A stretch of DNA of 64,000 nucleotides from Lycorma delicatula (taxonomy: Eukaryota; Arthropoda; Insecta; Hemiptera; Fulgoridae), in contig NC_134458.1 of the NCBI RefSeq assembly GCF_047948215.1, positions 137,872,536 to 137,936,535 of the forward strand, given 5' to 3'. Made by a program: the position numbers and the translations under genes. The notes below the pieces were generated by a model. It made no database searches, was not told the DNA's origin, and saw only the letters and a list, made by a program, of their open reading frames with translations. Position 1 is the first letter of the stretch, and each line of letters begins with the position of its first letter. Below, one piece after another: positions 36,236 through 46,012 of the stretch.

Positions 36236-37535
36236 CTCCGGGTGTTGACGGGATCGTTGTCTGCGCATTCCGGAATGTTCCACCCATTCTTATAGCGACC
36301 ATAACCACAATATTCACGTCAATTTTTTACGTTGGATATTTTCCGAATTGCTGGAAAACTGCAAAGGTGGTATGCCTCCCCTAACCTGGGTAAAGTCTGT
36401 TCTTTCCCCGGAATTACAGCCCGATTTCCTTATTACTAGTGTTGTCAAAGCTATTCGAAAGGATTTTCCTGGAGAGACTTAGGCGACATTTGGGAAAAGG
36501 AGTACGGCCTGAGCAATTTGGGTTCAGGGGGGTCGCTCGACGACCCTCCAACTGGTTAAAATAATCGACAGTCTTGTCGGAGGCCTAAATAGAAAAGCGG
36601 TAACTGCAACCGTTTTTCTAGATGTGACTAAAGCTTTTGGCATAGCGGCTTGCTGTATAAACTCGCACATACGACGATTCCCTGTCGCTATGTCAGATTG
36701 ATACGGTCTTATTTACTAGACCGACAATTTGTTATACGCGTAGGGGGAACAATCTCCTCCACCAGAGACGTAGCCGCTGGAGTCCCCCAAAGAGCAGTGC
36801 TTTCTCCGTTCTTGTCGATATGCCGCTGTCAAAACAGCTCTATACGCAGACGACACGGCATATTATTATGAATCCGGAAGTGTAGATTACGCGATCGAGA
36901 GACTCCAACGGCAATTGGATCTAGTAGAGCCGTGGCTCGATATGTGGAGAATCAAGGACAACCGTGAAAAATCGGTGGCAGTAATGTTCACATACAAGAC
37001 ACATGCTCCAGCCAGGCAGCTGGAAATCTCAGGAGAGATAATCCCCTTTGGGAAAACAGTCAAGTACCTGGGAGTAGTCCTGGACAAACGGCTTACCATA
37101 GGAGAAGATGTTAAATATGTGACCCAAAGGGCAAAGGCCGTCAGGGCCTCACTATACCCAGTACTGAATAGTGCCAGCCCATATCCACTGGCGATCAAAT
37201 TGCTCATTTTTCGGCTATACGTCCTGCCAATTCTAACATATGCTTACCCGGCATGAGGAGCTTTGTTGAACTCCACGGTTCAAAAGAAATTAGAAGCCGT
37301 CCAAAACATAGCGTTGCGGACGATATTTGGAGCATCGTGGTTCGTCAGAAACGTCACTCTTCGCTACGATGCGGGAGTACACACCGTATCCGAGGTGGGA
37401 GTGGCGCAGGTACGCAGACTGTTCAGGAAAGCGGCTGTGTCCGAACACGGCCATCTCCGGGACTTTTGCCGAGAGGACCGTACTCCACAGGGTATAAGAA
37501 AACGGCCTCATGCCGTATTAAACGATCCACCATAA
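36236..37535 (+). pseudogene. Jockey-clade reverse transcriptase pseudogene
   Basis: Pieces in order: PGVDGIVV, LLVLSKLFERIFLERLRRHL, RPEQFGFRG, YVRLIRSYLLDRQFVIRVGG, DVAAGVPQRAVLSP, LYADDTAYYYESG (active-site YADD at 36842-36853, in another frame), then DMWRIKDNREKSVAVMF, VKYLGVVLDKRLT, AIKLLIFRLYVLPILTYA and KKLEAVQNIALRTIFGAS. This is the jockey-type RT and C-terminal order. Several frameshifts and stops (for example TGA at 37254) inactivate it. The active-site residues remain. Confidence 0.85.
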
Positions 37536-38119
37536 AGAGGTGGTACGAGAGTCAAAAAATGACAAACCAGGCTTAGGAGCCTCTATATTGCGTAACCTAT
37601 AAATGGAAACTGCACAAAAATTCCGGCCGCGAAAGTGACCATTTTCGCAATTAAATTTTGTTAAAACTATAAAAAACTAGACATCACCCTACACCGTCCC
37701 ACGAAGAGACCACAATTTCATTTAGTCAGCATATGGGACTCCCTCCGGAGAACGGGGCGCATTTCTCCCTCCAAATAACTAGAGCTCCGGTAGGCGCACT
37801 CCTGCTAGCCCATAGGTGCTGGTACTGAAAGTACTTCAGCGGATGGACTGAAGGGGAATCACGCCGAGATTACTAGGCTCAAAAGCTTAGTCTATCACGG
37901 TCAGAACCAGCAAATAAATTACACCATGGTCCTTACAGATAGGATCGCAAATTACCAAATCCGTCCATAAATAAAACTTAAAATTTATAACCGCCACTAA
38001 ATAACTGATGAAATCCGCCCGATAATAGAAAGATACAGCAGCAAGGGACATTGTTCAGGCTCTGCGATCTGTAGGGAGAAATATCGAAACTCCCGCCATT
38101 CTTGCGTTCCGTTCCGTTC
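36236..38119 (+). mobile_element. Jockey-like LINE, 5'-truncated, with (CGTTC)n tail
   Basis: Near-identical 11-bp duplications flank the segment. It begins inside the RT at the A-PGVDGI motif, includes the rest of the RT and a GC-rich 3' UTR, and ends not in poly(A) but in three CGTTC units (38105-38119). Higher GC content sets it apart from its flanks. Confidence 0.78.
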
Positions 38120-38130
38120 CATATAAGTGG
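38120..38130. repeat. Target-site duplication of the jockey-like LINE, right copy
   Basis: CATATAAGTGG; see 36225-36235. Confidence 0.65.
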
Positions 38131-38450
38131 TGTAAAATAAGTGTATTGGTTACATATTTAAGATTAGTTATTTATTTGTGTACTGCTATCCAACATTAAT
38201 ATTTATATATGATTTTATATACATACATGAAGGCTGTCCAGAAAGTAACTTATGTTTTGAAATAAAAAACAACCAAATAAAAAAAATAAATTTTATTATA
38301 TACATTTAAAAGGGACAATCTTGAACTATTTTTCTACATAGTTGCCATTTAAATTGAGGCACTTATCATAACAATGCACAAGCTTTTCAATTCCTTCTCT
38401 TTAGAAATATGCTGTCTTAGATTTTTGCACCCATCTTGCACAAAACGTTG

Positions 38451-38612
38451 TTTTTTTTTTGTTTAACCTCTGGGACCACCATTAGGTATTGATTCAAAGG
38501 ATAACATGAATGATTTGTAGCGTGTGTGAAAATGCCATATCCGACTGGGATTCAAACCCGGGACCTCCAGATGAAAGGCCAAGACGCTACCACTTACACT
38601 ATGGAGGCCAGC
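38451..38612 (-). mobile_element. tRNA-derived SINE (family A), copy 1, inserted in mariner
   Basis: Reading the minus strand, the head GGCCTCCATAGTGTAAGTGG then TAGCGTC…GGTCCCGGGTTTGAATCCC is tRNA-like, with an A-box-like region and a clear B box (GGTTTGAATCC). A short body and the tail ATACCTAATGGTGGTC…AGGTTAAAC then an A run follow. Flanks CAAAACGTTG (38441-38450) and CAAAACTTG (38613-38621) are the target duplication. The tail matches the SINE at 48540-48768. RNA polymerase III would drive such an element from its internal boxes. Confidence 0.85.
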
Positions 38613-38857
38613 CAAAACTTGTGATAACCAAGCTTCGCCGATACAATTTCATGCAGTAAACTTTGTGAAATTTGGGGGAAATGAAGCGAGAGTTTTGTAA
38701 CCTTAATGCGGCAATTTTCACAAATTTTATCATTGATTTTCATTATCAGTTCATCAGTCACAAGGCTAGGCTGACCACTGCGGTCCTCATCATGAACATT
38801 AGTGCGACTATTTTTAAACTGAATGTACCACTGCCTCCTCACTCCACCTTCACTCAT
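38594..38857 (-). pseudogene. mariner transposase N-terminal fragment
   Basis: It reads QWYIQFKNSRTNVHDEDRSG then QPSLVTDELIMKINDKICEN, LHFPQISQSLLHEIVSAKLG and YHKF, the DNA-binding half of a mariner transposase. Family knowledge says YHK(L/F)CARWVPK should follow. Here YHKF is followed by the SINE, and FCARWVQ appears on its far side near 38440. Confidence 0.85.
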
Positions 38858-39370
38858 TATTCAATCTCCGTACACCTCACAAAGTTGCCAATGAATTTCA
38901 TTTGGTTTGAGGTTTCTGCCAGTAAAAACCTAATCACTGAACACACTTCACAACTCGCAGGATTTTATATTGAAGTGCACATTTCAATAATTAACAACTA
39001 GCAAAGTAGAAAAATCACAGTCTACACACTATGACAGCTTCATGCATACTGAGTGTAGAAATGTTTTGACACAAGGTGGTGGCTCTATCCCCACCCATCT
39101 CCATGCTAGGCACAAATGTAAGTTTTGTCTCTGGACCGTCCTCATATATATATTTATAATCAAACCTGAATTGAATTTTATTTTGTATTAAAAATACAAA
39201 AGCATAATGCTAATATAGTGTAAGAATAAAATTAAGAAAATTAAAAGAGTGCTATAAAAAATGATTCATTCTTGAATATAAAATCAAATATTATAATTAT
39301 GAATAATAAATATATAATTATTTTCCTAATGTGTGCACTGCAGTCTGTTCAACTAGTGAACAATAAGCAA

Positions 39371-39644
39371 CCCCCCCATGGCCTAGTGAGGTGATAATGT
39401 GTATCGTGCAAATGAGGTGTAGTCTTGTTCATACTCAGACTGACCATTTCTGAGATGTTTGGTTAATTGAACCTCAACCACCAAAGTACATGATATTCAC
39501 TGTCTAGTATTCAAATACATATAAAACCAACTTTTACTATGATTTATAGAATTTTTACTAGAATTAAAACTTCAGAAACTTTGACTTTGAAATTTAGCTG
39601 TTAAACAAGTGATTTGTGATGATGAGTTAACCACTAGACCAGAC
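39371..39644 (-). mobile_element. SINE family A, copy 2 (diverged)
   Basis: The minus strand reads GGTCTAGTGGTTAACTCATC, then AAATCACTTG…TTTCAAAGTC…TTCTAGTAAA…TATTTGAATACTA…GAACAAGACTACACCTCATT. Block by block this follows 48555-48700 (AACTCGTCAT, AAATCAGCTG, TTTAAAGTCG, CCTAGTAAAG, ATTTGAATACTA, TACAAGACTACACTTCATT). The B-box region is eroded and the 3' tail is incomplete. A longer middle segment is present that the 48.5-kb copy lacks. Confidence 0.7.
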
Positions 39645-40059
39645 TAAATATAATGACTTAAATTATTATGTTAGCTGCTGTAACCAAAAGGTGACTTGAC
39701 ATGAAATATAAGCAATTCCTAAAACTAGCATAACTAATCCTATGGCAACAAGCATACCATATCAGACACAAGGAAAGTGAGGAGTGAAATAATTTCCTGT
39801 TGCCGTCTTCACAGACCCAAGTACATTGTTGCACATCAGCATGCCAAGCCTACTGAAATGCAGAAGATGTTCAGCTGTGCAATTGACATCATTATATTAA
39901 CCAAAGGGATTGGCTGCATAGTGAGTATGATTATTCTCAGAGAAAATACCTCTGACCAGTAGTGCTTGTATCTCAGCTTCTTTAAATGTACCACATCCAT
40001 AAGAAAGGCTGGGACAGATTATGTAATGGGGGGAAAGCAATAAATTAAAATACCCCTTC

Positions 40060-40375
40060 TATTGAGAAACATCCCAGTAAAAACCAGCATCCCAATAAAA
40101 ACACCAGTGGAAAAACCAGTCCTCCCACAATAAAATAGTCTACCAAGCACTGGATGAGATGAATTACAAAACAATGGGAGAAGATCAGACCTTTGTAGAG
40201 ATTTGGAAACATGCAGGAAGACCAGCAAAAATCACCCTTCATCAACATCTTGTCAATATTTGGATCAAAGAAGAACTACCAGAACACTGGACAGCAAACT
40301 GGTGCAGCGTTATGAAAAGTGCTTAGAACTGAATGGCGATTATGTGGAAAAGTGAAGTACATGTAGTAAACTAAA
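40060..40375 (+). mobile_element. Mosaic of LINE RT fragment and mariner 3' end
   Basis: One frame gives GEDQTFVEIWKHAGR and LHQHLVNIWIKEELPEHWTA (about 40179-40293), the finger region of a LINE RT preceding its catalytic core. In another frame the sequence immediately after reads LVQRYEKCLELNGDYVEK and a stop (40299-40353), the conserved C-terminus of a mariner transposase. Neither belongs in the other family, so two relics are joined at about 40295. Confidence 0.7.
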
Positions 40376-40526
40376 AGTGTAAGTAAAAACCTTTTCTCAT
40401 GAATTAATTTTTTTTAATGACCAAATGACCCTTACATTTATGAATATGGCTCTTACATATGAAGTACTGGAAGGACTGCTAGGCCTGAATGAAGCAGAGT
40501 CATTATAATAGACTGTCCTTCTGTTT

Positions 40527-40537
40527 AAGACTGTAAT
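40527..40537. repeat. Target-site duplication of the LINE at 40538-41583, left copy
   Basis: AAGACTGTAAT, identical to 41584-41594. Confidence 0.88.
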
Positions 40538-41583
40538 TTTTTTTTTTTTTTGTCTTCAGTCATTTGACTGGTTTGATGCAGCTCTCCAAGATTCCCTATC
40601 TAGTGCTAGTCGTTTCATTTCAGTATACCCTCTACATCCTACATCCCCAACAATTTGTTTTACATACTCCAAACGTGGCCTGCCTACACAATTTTTCCCT
40701 TCTACCTGTCCTTCCAATATTAAAGCGACTATTCCAGGATGCCTTAGTATGTGGCCTATAAGTCTGTCTCTTCTTTTAACTATATTTTTCCAAATGCTTC
40801 TTTCTTCATCTATTTGCCGCAATACCTCTTCATTTGTCACTTTATCCACCCATCTGATTTTTAACATTCTCCTATAGCACCACATTTCAAAAGCTTCTAA
40901 TCTTTTCTTCTCAGATACTCCGATTGTCCAAGTTTCACTTCCATATAAAGCGACACTCCAAACATACACTTTCAAAAATCTTTTCCTGACATTTAAATTA
41001 ATTTTTGATGTAAACAAATTATATTTCTTACTGAAGGCTCGTTTAGCTTGTGCTATTCGGCATTTTATATCGCTCCTGCTTCGTCCATCTTTAGTAATTT
41101 TACTTCCCAAATAACAAAATTCTTCTACCTCCATAATCTTTTCTCCTCCTATTTTCACATTCAGCGGTCCATCTTTGTTATTTCTACTACATTTCATTAC
41201 TTCTGTTTTCTTCTTGTTTATTTTCATGCGATAGTTCTTGCGTAGGACTTCATCTATGCCGTTCATTGTTTCTTCTAAATCCTTTTTATTCTCGGCTAGA
41301 ATTACTATATCATCAGCAAATCGTAGCATCTTTATCTTTTCACCTTGTACTGTTACTCCGAATCTAAATTGTTCTTTAATATCATTAACTGCTAGTTCCA
41401 TGTAAAGATTAAAAAGTAACGGAGATAGGGAACATCCTTGTCGGACTCCCTTTCTTATTAGGGCTTCTTTCTTATGTTCTTCAATTGTTATTGTTGCTGT
41501 TTGGTTCCTGTACATGTTAGCAATTGTTCTTCTATTTCTGTATTTGAACCCTAATTTTTTTAAAATGCTGAACATTTTATTCC
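40538..41583 (-). mobile_element. LINE, 5'-truncated to the RT C-terminal half, recent
   Basis: Bounded by exact 11-bp duplications and ending (minus strand) in a poly(A) tail, seen as the T run 40538-40550. The tail follows the ORF stop almost directly, so the 3' UTR is very short. The remaining ORF is uninterrupted. Confidence 0.9.
40556..41575 (-). CDS. LINE reverse transcriptase, C-terminal 339 residues, open
   Basis: It is a single open frame without lesions. RT motifs are RKGVRQGCSLSPLLFNLYME (residues 41-60), the active site FADD (86-89) in MLRFADDIVILAEN, KINKKKTEVM, EEFCYLGSKIT, and VWSVALYGSETWT (thumb region). The C-terminal part has RMLKIRWVDKVTNEEVLRQI, GHILRH, GRPRLEYVKQIVGD and the ending ESWRAASNQSND. 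This type, frequent in insects, lacks RNase H; I would place it near the RTE/Daphne group but the clade is uncertain. The endonuclease and RT fingers are lost by 5' truncation, so the start shown is just the first Met and no functional protein is expected. Confidence 0.85.
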   Translation of the reverse strand: MFSILKKLGFKYRNRRTIANMYRNQTATITIEEHKKEALIRKGVRQGCSLSPLLFNLYMELAVNDIKEQFRFGVTVQGEKIKMLRFADDIVILAENKKDLEETMNGIDEVLRKNYRMKINKKKTEVMKCSRNNKDGPLNVKIGGEKIMEVEEFCYLGSKITKDGRSRSDIKCRIAQAKRAFSKKYNLFTSKINLNVRKRFLKVYVWSVALYGSETWTIGVSEKKRLEAFEMWCYRRMLKIRWVDKVTNEEVLRQIDEERSIWKNIVKRRDRLIGHILRHPGIVALILEGQVEGKNCVGRPRLEYVKQIVGDVGCRGYTEMKRLALDRESWRAASNQSND

Positions 41584-41594
41584 AAGACTGTAAT
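41584..41594. repeat. Target-site duplication of the LINE at 40538-41583, right copy
   Basis: AAGACTGTAAT; see 40527-40537. Confidence 0.88.
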
Positions 41595-42399
41595 ATAATT
41601 CAATTTTGAATACACTTTGTATTTAGTTAGTGATCATCTGAGAAATAATATTTTTTCTTTTGTTATGGAATTTAAGAAAAGAAAATATGATAATTATGGA
41701 ATTCCATACAATTTTCAAGAAATTCTGCCAGTTTTTAAATTTTGTGTGATAACTACTCCTCCTATAACAATTATAATTTTTTTTACATACAATCATGGAT
41801 ACTTTCTGAAAACTTATATGAATCGAAACTCAAGTATTTACAGATTAGGTTTTTAGAAACAAAATACTATTCTCTGGTACTGTTTGTATTTTTTGTTTGA
41901 AAGAAAAACTTTGTATTAAAAACTGAATGTAAAGCAAAGATAACATGCTAGCTACAAAATAAAGTTTATTTTTATAATTATTATTAACACTGGTACGTCT
42001 TATTATCACTGCACTTCTGTTGCATAAAAATGGAACTAATTACATTAAAGCCAGTAAAAGCTTTGGATTCAGATTTTAACCAGAAATATTTTATAAATAT
42101 CTTACTCAAAGGCTTATAATTTTCATATATTTCAAGGACTAAATTACACCAGCTTTTTAATCTACACCAGATTAATAAAAAAAAAAAAAAAAAAAAAAAA
42201 AAAATGAGAATTTTAAACATAAAGAAAAGTTTTATGATTTTCTAACCTTCCAATGCTTTTAACGAGAAATTCCTAATTCTTTATCTTCATTATAAGAATA
42301 TCAGCTTTACACATTTGACCTGTCTGCAGTGCTGAAGATGTGGTGATAGAAGATTGATGCAGCTCTTACAACACTGTCTGTGCTCCCATAGAATAAGTA

Positions 42400-42434
<35 letters not shown>

Positions 42435-43310
42435 GCTTATTACTATAAAAGATTATTTGTTTAATAAAAAATGTTATGTGGTATATATATTTGAAGTTGT
42501 TAAGATTTTTTGTTCAAATTTATAAATTATATTTTGAATGAAAGGAGAAGTTTATGGTTTTTTCCTTTGATTAGATAATCATCTCCTGCAGTAATATGTG
42601 TTCAGTACATCAGCACTAAATTATGCTGTATTACAACATCTATGTTAAATAAGAGACTTTTAAGTTTTTTTTTATATTGTGTAACAATGTTCATTTGTTG
42701 TGGTTGAAATTACAATCAGGGGCCATTTTTTGAAAATATTTGTAATGATGCATTATTTTTCTAGAATAACACTAGTACAATAAAAGATAACTTTCTTCAG
42801 AAAGGAAATAGGGTTACTTATATACAAGTATGCAGTTTCATAATCTGAGCATTACATAGAAAAAATGAATTCTGTTGGAACTCCATGATTCTTAGTATTA
42901 TAAAATAAAATTCCCGTGATCTTTAAGTAAATTATAATATGTTTTAAGTAAGTCATGGCAGCCATCTTAGTCATTTTTAATTTTTTTGTTGTTAGATGTT
43001 GTATTTGATAGTATATAGTTTCAATTTTTAAAATAAAAGGTTAAAGTAATAAATTTTAAATATTTTGAAATCTGCTTCCAAAGATATTATTGGAGCTAAT
43101 ATGAGGTTCCCTGTGCAATAATTTATCAAAAGTAAACAACTGACATTCATCAGAATGTATAGAATACCTAACACAACTGGTGAATATCAGTCATCTAATC
43201 TTCCCATGCAGTTTTTTAGGCAAATCCTGTATTTTATAATATGCACATCCATGCATCCACGCATGACCTGATAACCACAGTAAAAAAATCAAAACATTAA
43301 AACATATTTG
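41595..43310. other. AT-rich stretch with two long A runs, no gene
   Basis: Runs of about 28 and 29 adenines lie at 42177-42204 and 42402-42430. The second follows a less AT-rich 100-base segment (42320-42400) and may be the tail of a retroposed copy of unknown origin. No protein family was recognised. Confidence 0.45.
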
Positions 43311-44200
43311 AAGGGTGGCTGAAATATAAAGCAAAGTTGCTCATAACTCACAAATGAAAGAAGGTAATCAAATATTAAAAAAAAAATACAAAATGATGAC
43401 AAATACAACATAAAACTAAATTTTATTTGCTACAAAAAATTAATTTATTTTTTCATGTGGTCACCATTATTTACAGCCACACTTTTCTCTCAATCATACA
43501 ACCATTTTCTCAGTCTATCAGTGAAGAATGTTGGAGTTTTCCTTGATTTGCTACCTCATTGGGTCTTAGATGATTAACTGATCATCTGTGATAAAATAAA
43601 CACCCTTAATAACCCTCTTTAATTGTAGAAAGAAGTGAAAAACGTAGGCACAAAATTTGATGAGTGTGAAGGGTGTGGAATAGGATCTGATTTTAACTTC
43701 ACAAGAGTCTCTCTCAATGATTGCACAGAATTTGTGTGGATGAGCATTATTATGTCACAGAATTATTGGTTGTCAAATTATTGGACTGTCAAAGACAATG
43801 TACAATTCTCCTAAGGTGTTTTACTGTCACTATATATCAGTTTAAATCAATTCATTTACCTTTTTGTGCTTGTCATCAGTCATAGAAGTTTCTGGTGACC
43901 ACTGTGAGGTTCATCCTTAATATTCACTTTATTAGTTGCATATCATCTTATTGCTCACCTATTCACAATATTTTGATCAACAGTTTCACTGCAAATGACT
44001 TTTAGATGTTGATGAATGTTATTAGTGTTCATCTTTTCCATTGTTAAAATTTCATTCACTGCTTTTTGTTTTAGACAAATTGACATAGCAGGCATACTTG
44101 ACTCCATAACTCCGTAATAATGGTAACTAACAGAAAAGGAGAAGGTTTGGATCAAACAGTTTTGGAATGATAGTAATATGGAAATGAAATTAAAATAAGG
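43311..44200 (-). mobile_element. mariner relic, internally deleted
   Basis: The minus strand has an N-terminal segment (VNEILTMEKMNTNNIHQHLK and ETVDQNIVNR, 43955-44100) and, near the left end, FFTDRLRKWLYD followed by EKSVAVNNGDHMKK, corresponding to the usual C-terminal block before YVEK. The left terminal-repeat candidate is GAAGGGTGGCTGAAATATAAAG at 43310. The catalytic middle is missing and a right repeat was not found. Confidence 0.6.
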
Positions 44201-44889
44201 CAATGCCTGACACTTTATGTGATGTATTTTTCTCCTGCTACGTTCCAGTGGGCACTACATTCCAGCCGCCTTGTACAACCAATATTTTCAATAAAAGTTT
44301 ATATGTTGGCTTCAAAAGTACAAAAATAATACAGAATATCTTATCACACAATAACAAAACATCACTAATAAACACAGAAAAGCCTACATTATATATACTA
44401 AATGACTGTAAAATAAATTAGAAAGTAAACAGAAATACATTCAACCGTAGAATTATTACATATAACAGTTAACTTTTGCAAATCATTTAAAAAATTGGAT
44501 ACACAAAAACAATAATTTCAACAATGAAACTTTACATGTAATATAAAAAGGCAGTGAACTCAGCTTGTTTGAATATTATGAGATTTACGAACACAAATAT
44601 GAGATTGTCAATTGAATGAACAAAATGATACAGACCAAATATACTTTTCAACTACTTACTAAAGGGTTTTTCTAATCACTTCAAAATGAGTAGCAAGAAC
44701 AATAGCACAGTCTGGAAGTTTACTAATTATATAAAAACATAGTAACTCTTTTAAGGTCTTCTGGAAGCACATTTTCATATACTTTGAGAACTCTTTTACA
44801 ATTGTTTTTTTTTTTTTTTAATAGACAACTTTTAAAAGAAAAGTTTTATTAAATCTTCATTATTTGAGTTACTGTCTTTTGTCCTGGAT
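44201..44889. other. Stretch without a gene
   Basis: A 72-codon + frame at 44203 has no family resemblance. Nothing else was recognised. Confidence 0.5.
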
Positions 44890-45175
44890 AAAGTGGATTC
44901 CAAATTCCATGGCAATCTCTCAGAAGATGTAGCCAAAAATAAGAAAAAAGTTCATATATATTATATATAAATATATATATTATATTAAATATTGGTCAGA
45001 AAATGATTCGTTAGCAAGTTTCGGTTCGTGAAAAATGTAGCCCTACTTTCTGCTTCCTCTGTGAAATTAAACTGTATTAAAATTCTTGGGGTGCAAATCA
45101 AAGAGTAAATATGGTGCTTCCTTATGGATTTGATCTAAGAAATTGAATAAAAGTGCTCCCAGACCTCTATCTTAT
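44890..45175 (+). repeat. Unpaired copy of a long terminal inverted repeat
   Basis: It matches 46013-46275 in the same orientation and 48118-48269 inverted. Shared phrases are GATTCCAA…TCTCAGAAGAT, AGCCAAAAATAAGAAAAA, CTTTCTG.TCCCTCTGTGAAATTAAA, ATTCTTGG.GT.CAAAT and ATCTAAGAAATTGAATAAAAGTG then CCAGACCTCTATCT. An AT-rich insert (about 44955-44990) interrupts it. It stops at TCTTATA, where the other copies continue. Confidence 0.8.
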
Positions 45176-45190
45176 ATATAACATCTTTAA

Positions 45191-45217
45191 TCTACTCTAA
45201 TCTACTCTAATCTACTA
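45191..45217. repeat. Tandem TCTACTCTAA repeat
   Basis: A 10-base unit repeated 2.7 times, directly after the unpaired inverted-repeat copy. Confidence 0.8.
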
Positions 45218-46012
45218 AATTTTATTCTGCCTAGAAGCAAATATAGATTGATTTGTTTTACTAAATCCAGTTAAACATTTTTTATAATGAAATTTTAACT
45301 TGTAACATAATGTTTCCACATTCAATGTATTTTAATTCCATTCTCAAAAAAAAATCAAAAGTTGCGATGTACTATAAATACACTACGCAGGTTAATTATT
45401 TATTTCTATTTTTTATTAAAAAAAATTTTTTTTTTAAAGGCAATAATTCTTTTCTATCTTTATTTTAAAAAAGTGGTCTGCAATCTTAATAGTATTTGTA
45501 AATTAAAGCTATAAAGGAACAGTAATAAAAATGTATGTATTCATTTCTTGTTTTTGTTAGTGTTAAAAAAAAATTTCACCACTATTGGTACTTAATAAAA
45601 AGATTCTATTCATATAAAAGAATACATACTATTATAAAAAAGGAATCTTGATTTTAATTAATAAAATTTGTTCAGTTAAAATATTTGTTTTATGAATTTA
45701 ATATTAATTTAGTTTTTGTTGGACAAGATTCTTTTTTACTTTCATTATCAAACTTTTATTATAGATTCTTTTCAATATAATCTTCTCATATCCTTCTCCA
45801 TATCTATCTTCGTCTAAAAAAACTGAAATTTATTTTTGTTAAATTGCTTAACTGTTTTATTACTTTGTCATTTATTACTGTTGTTTTTCAAGATTTGTAA
45901 ATTTCCTTTATACTTCTATTTTAAGTAGTAATTACATTTTTGAAACTCTTACTCGCACATAAGTATCATCTCAGTTGAAATACACACACATGTATGTACT
46001 AAAATGAACATA
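45218..46012. other. AT-rich spacer between inverted-repeat copies
   Basis: No gene recognised. It separates the unpaired repeat from the paired element. Confidence 0.5.

Larger units (their letters stand above)
38226..39145 (-). mobile_element. mariner element, internally deleted, carrying a SINE
   Basis: Ends TGAAGGCTGTCCAGAAAGTAACTTATG (left) and, reversed, TGAGGACGGTCCAGAGACAAAACTTACA (right) are imperfect inverted repeats near TA. The minus strand carries transposase N-terminal sequence from about 38940 to 38622, then, after the SINE, CARW-like sequence joined directly to GIEKLV and the C-terminal CLNLNGNYVEK block near 38330. The catalytic middle (about half the gene) is deleted. Confidence 0.8.

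Noticed and set aside
38451..38612. tRNA gene (clear B box and cloverleaf-like head)
   Set aside because: The tRNA-like head is degenerate, continues into a SINE body with an A tail, and is flanked by a target duplication.
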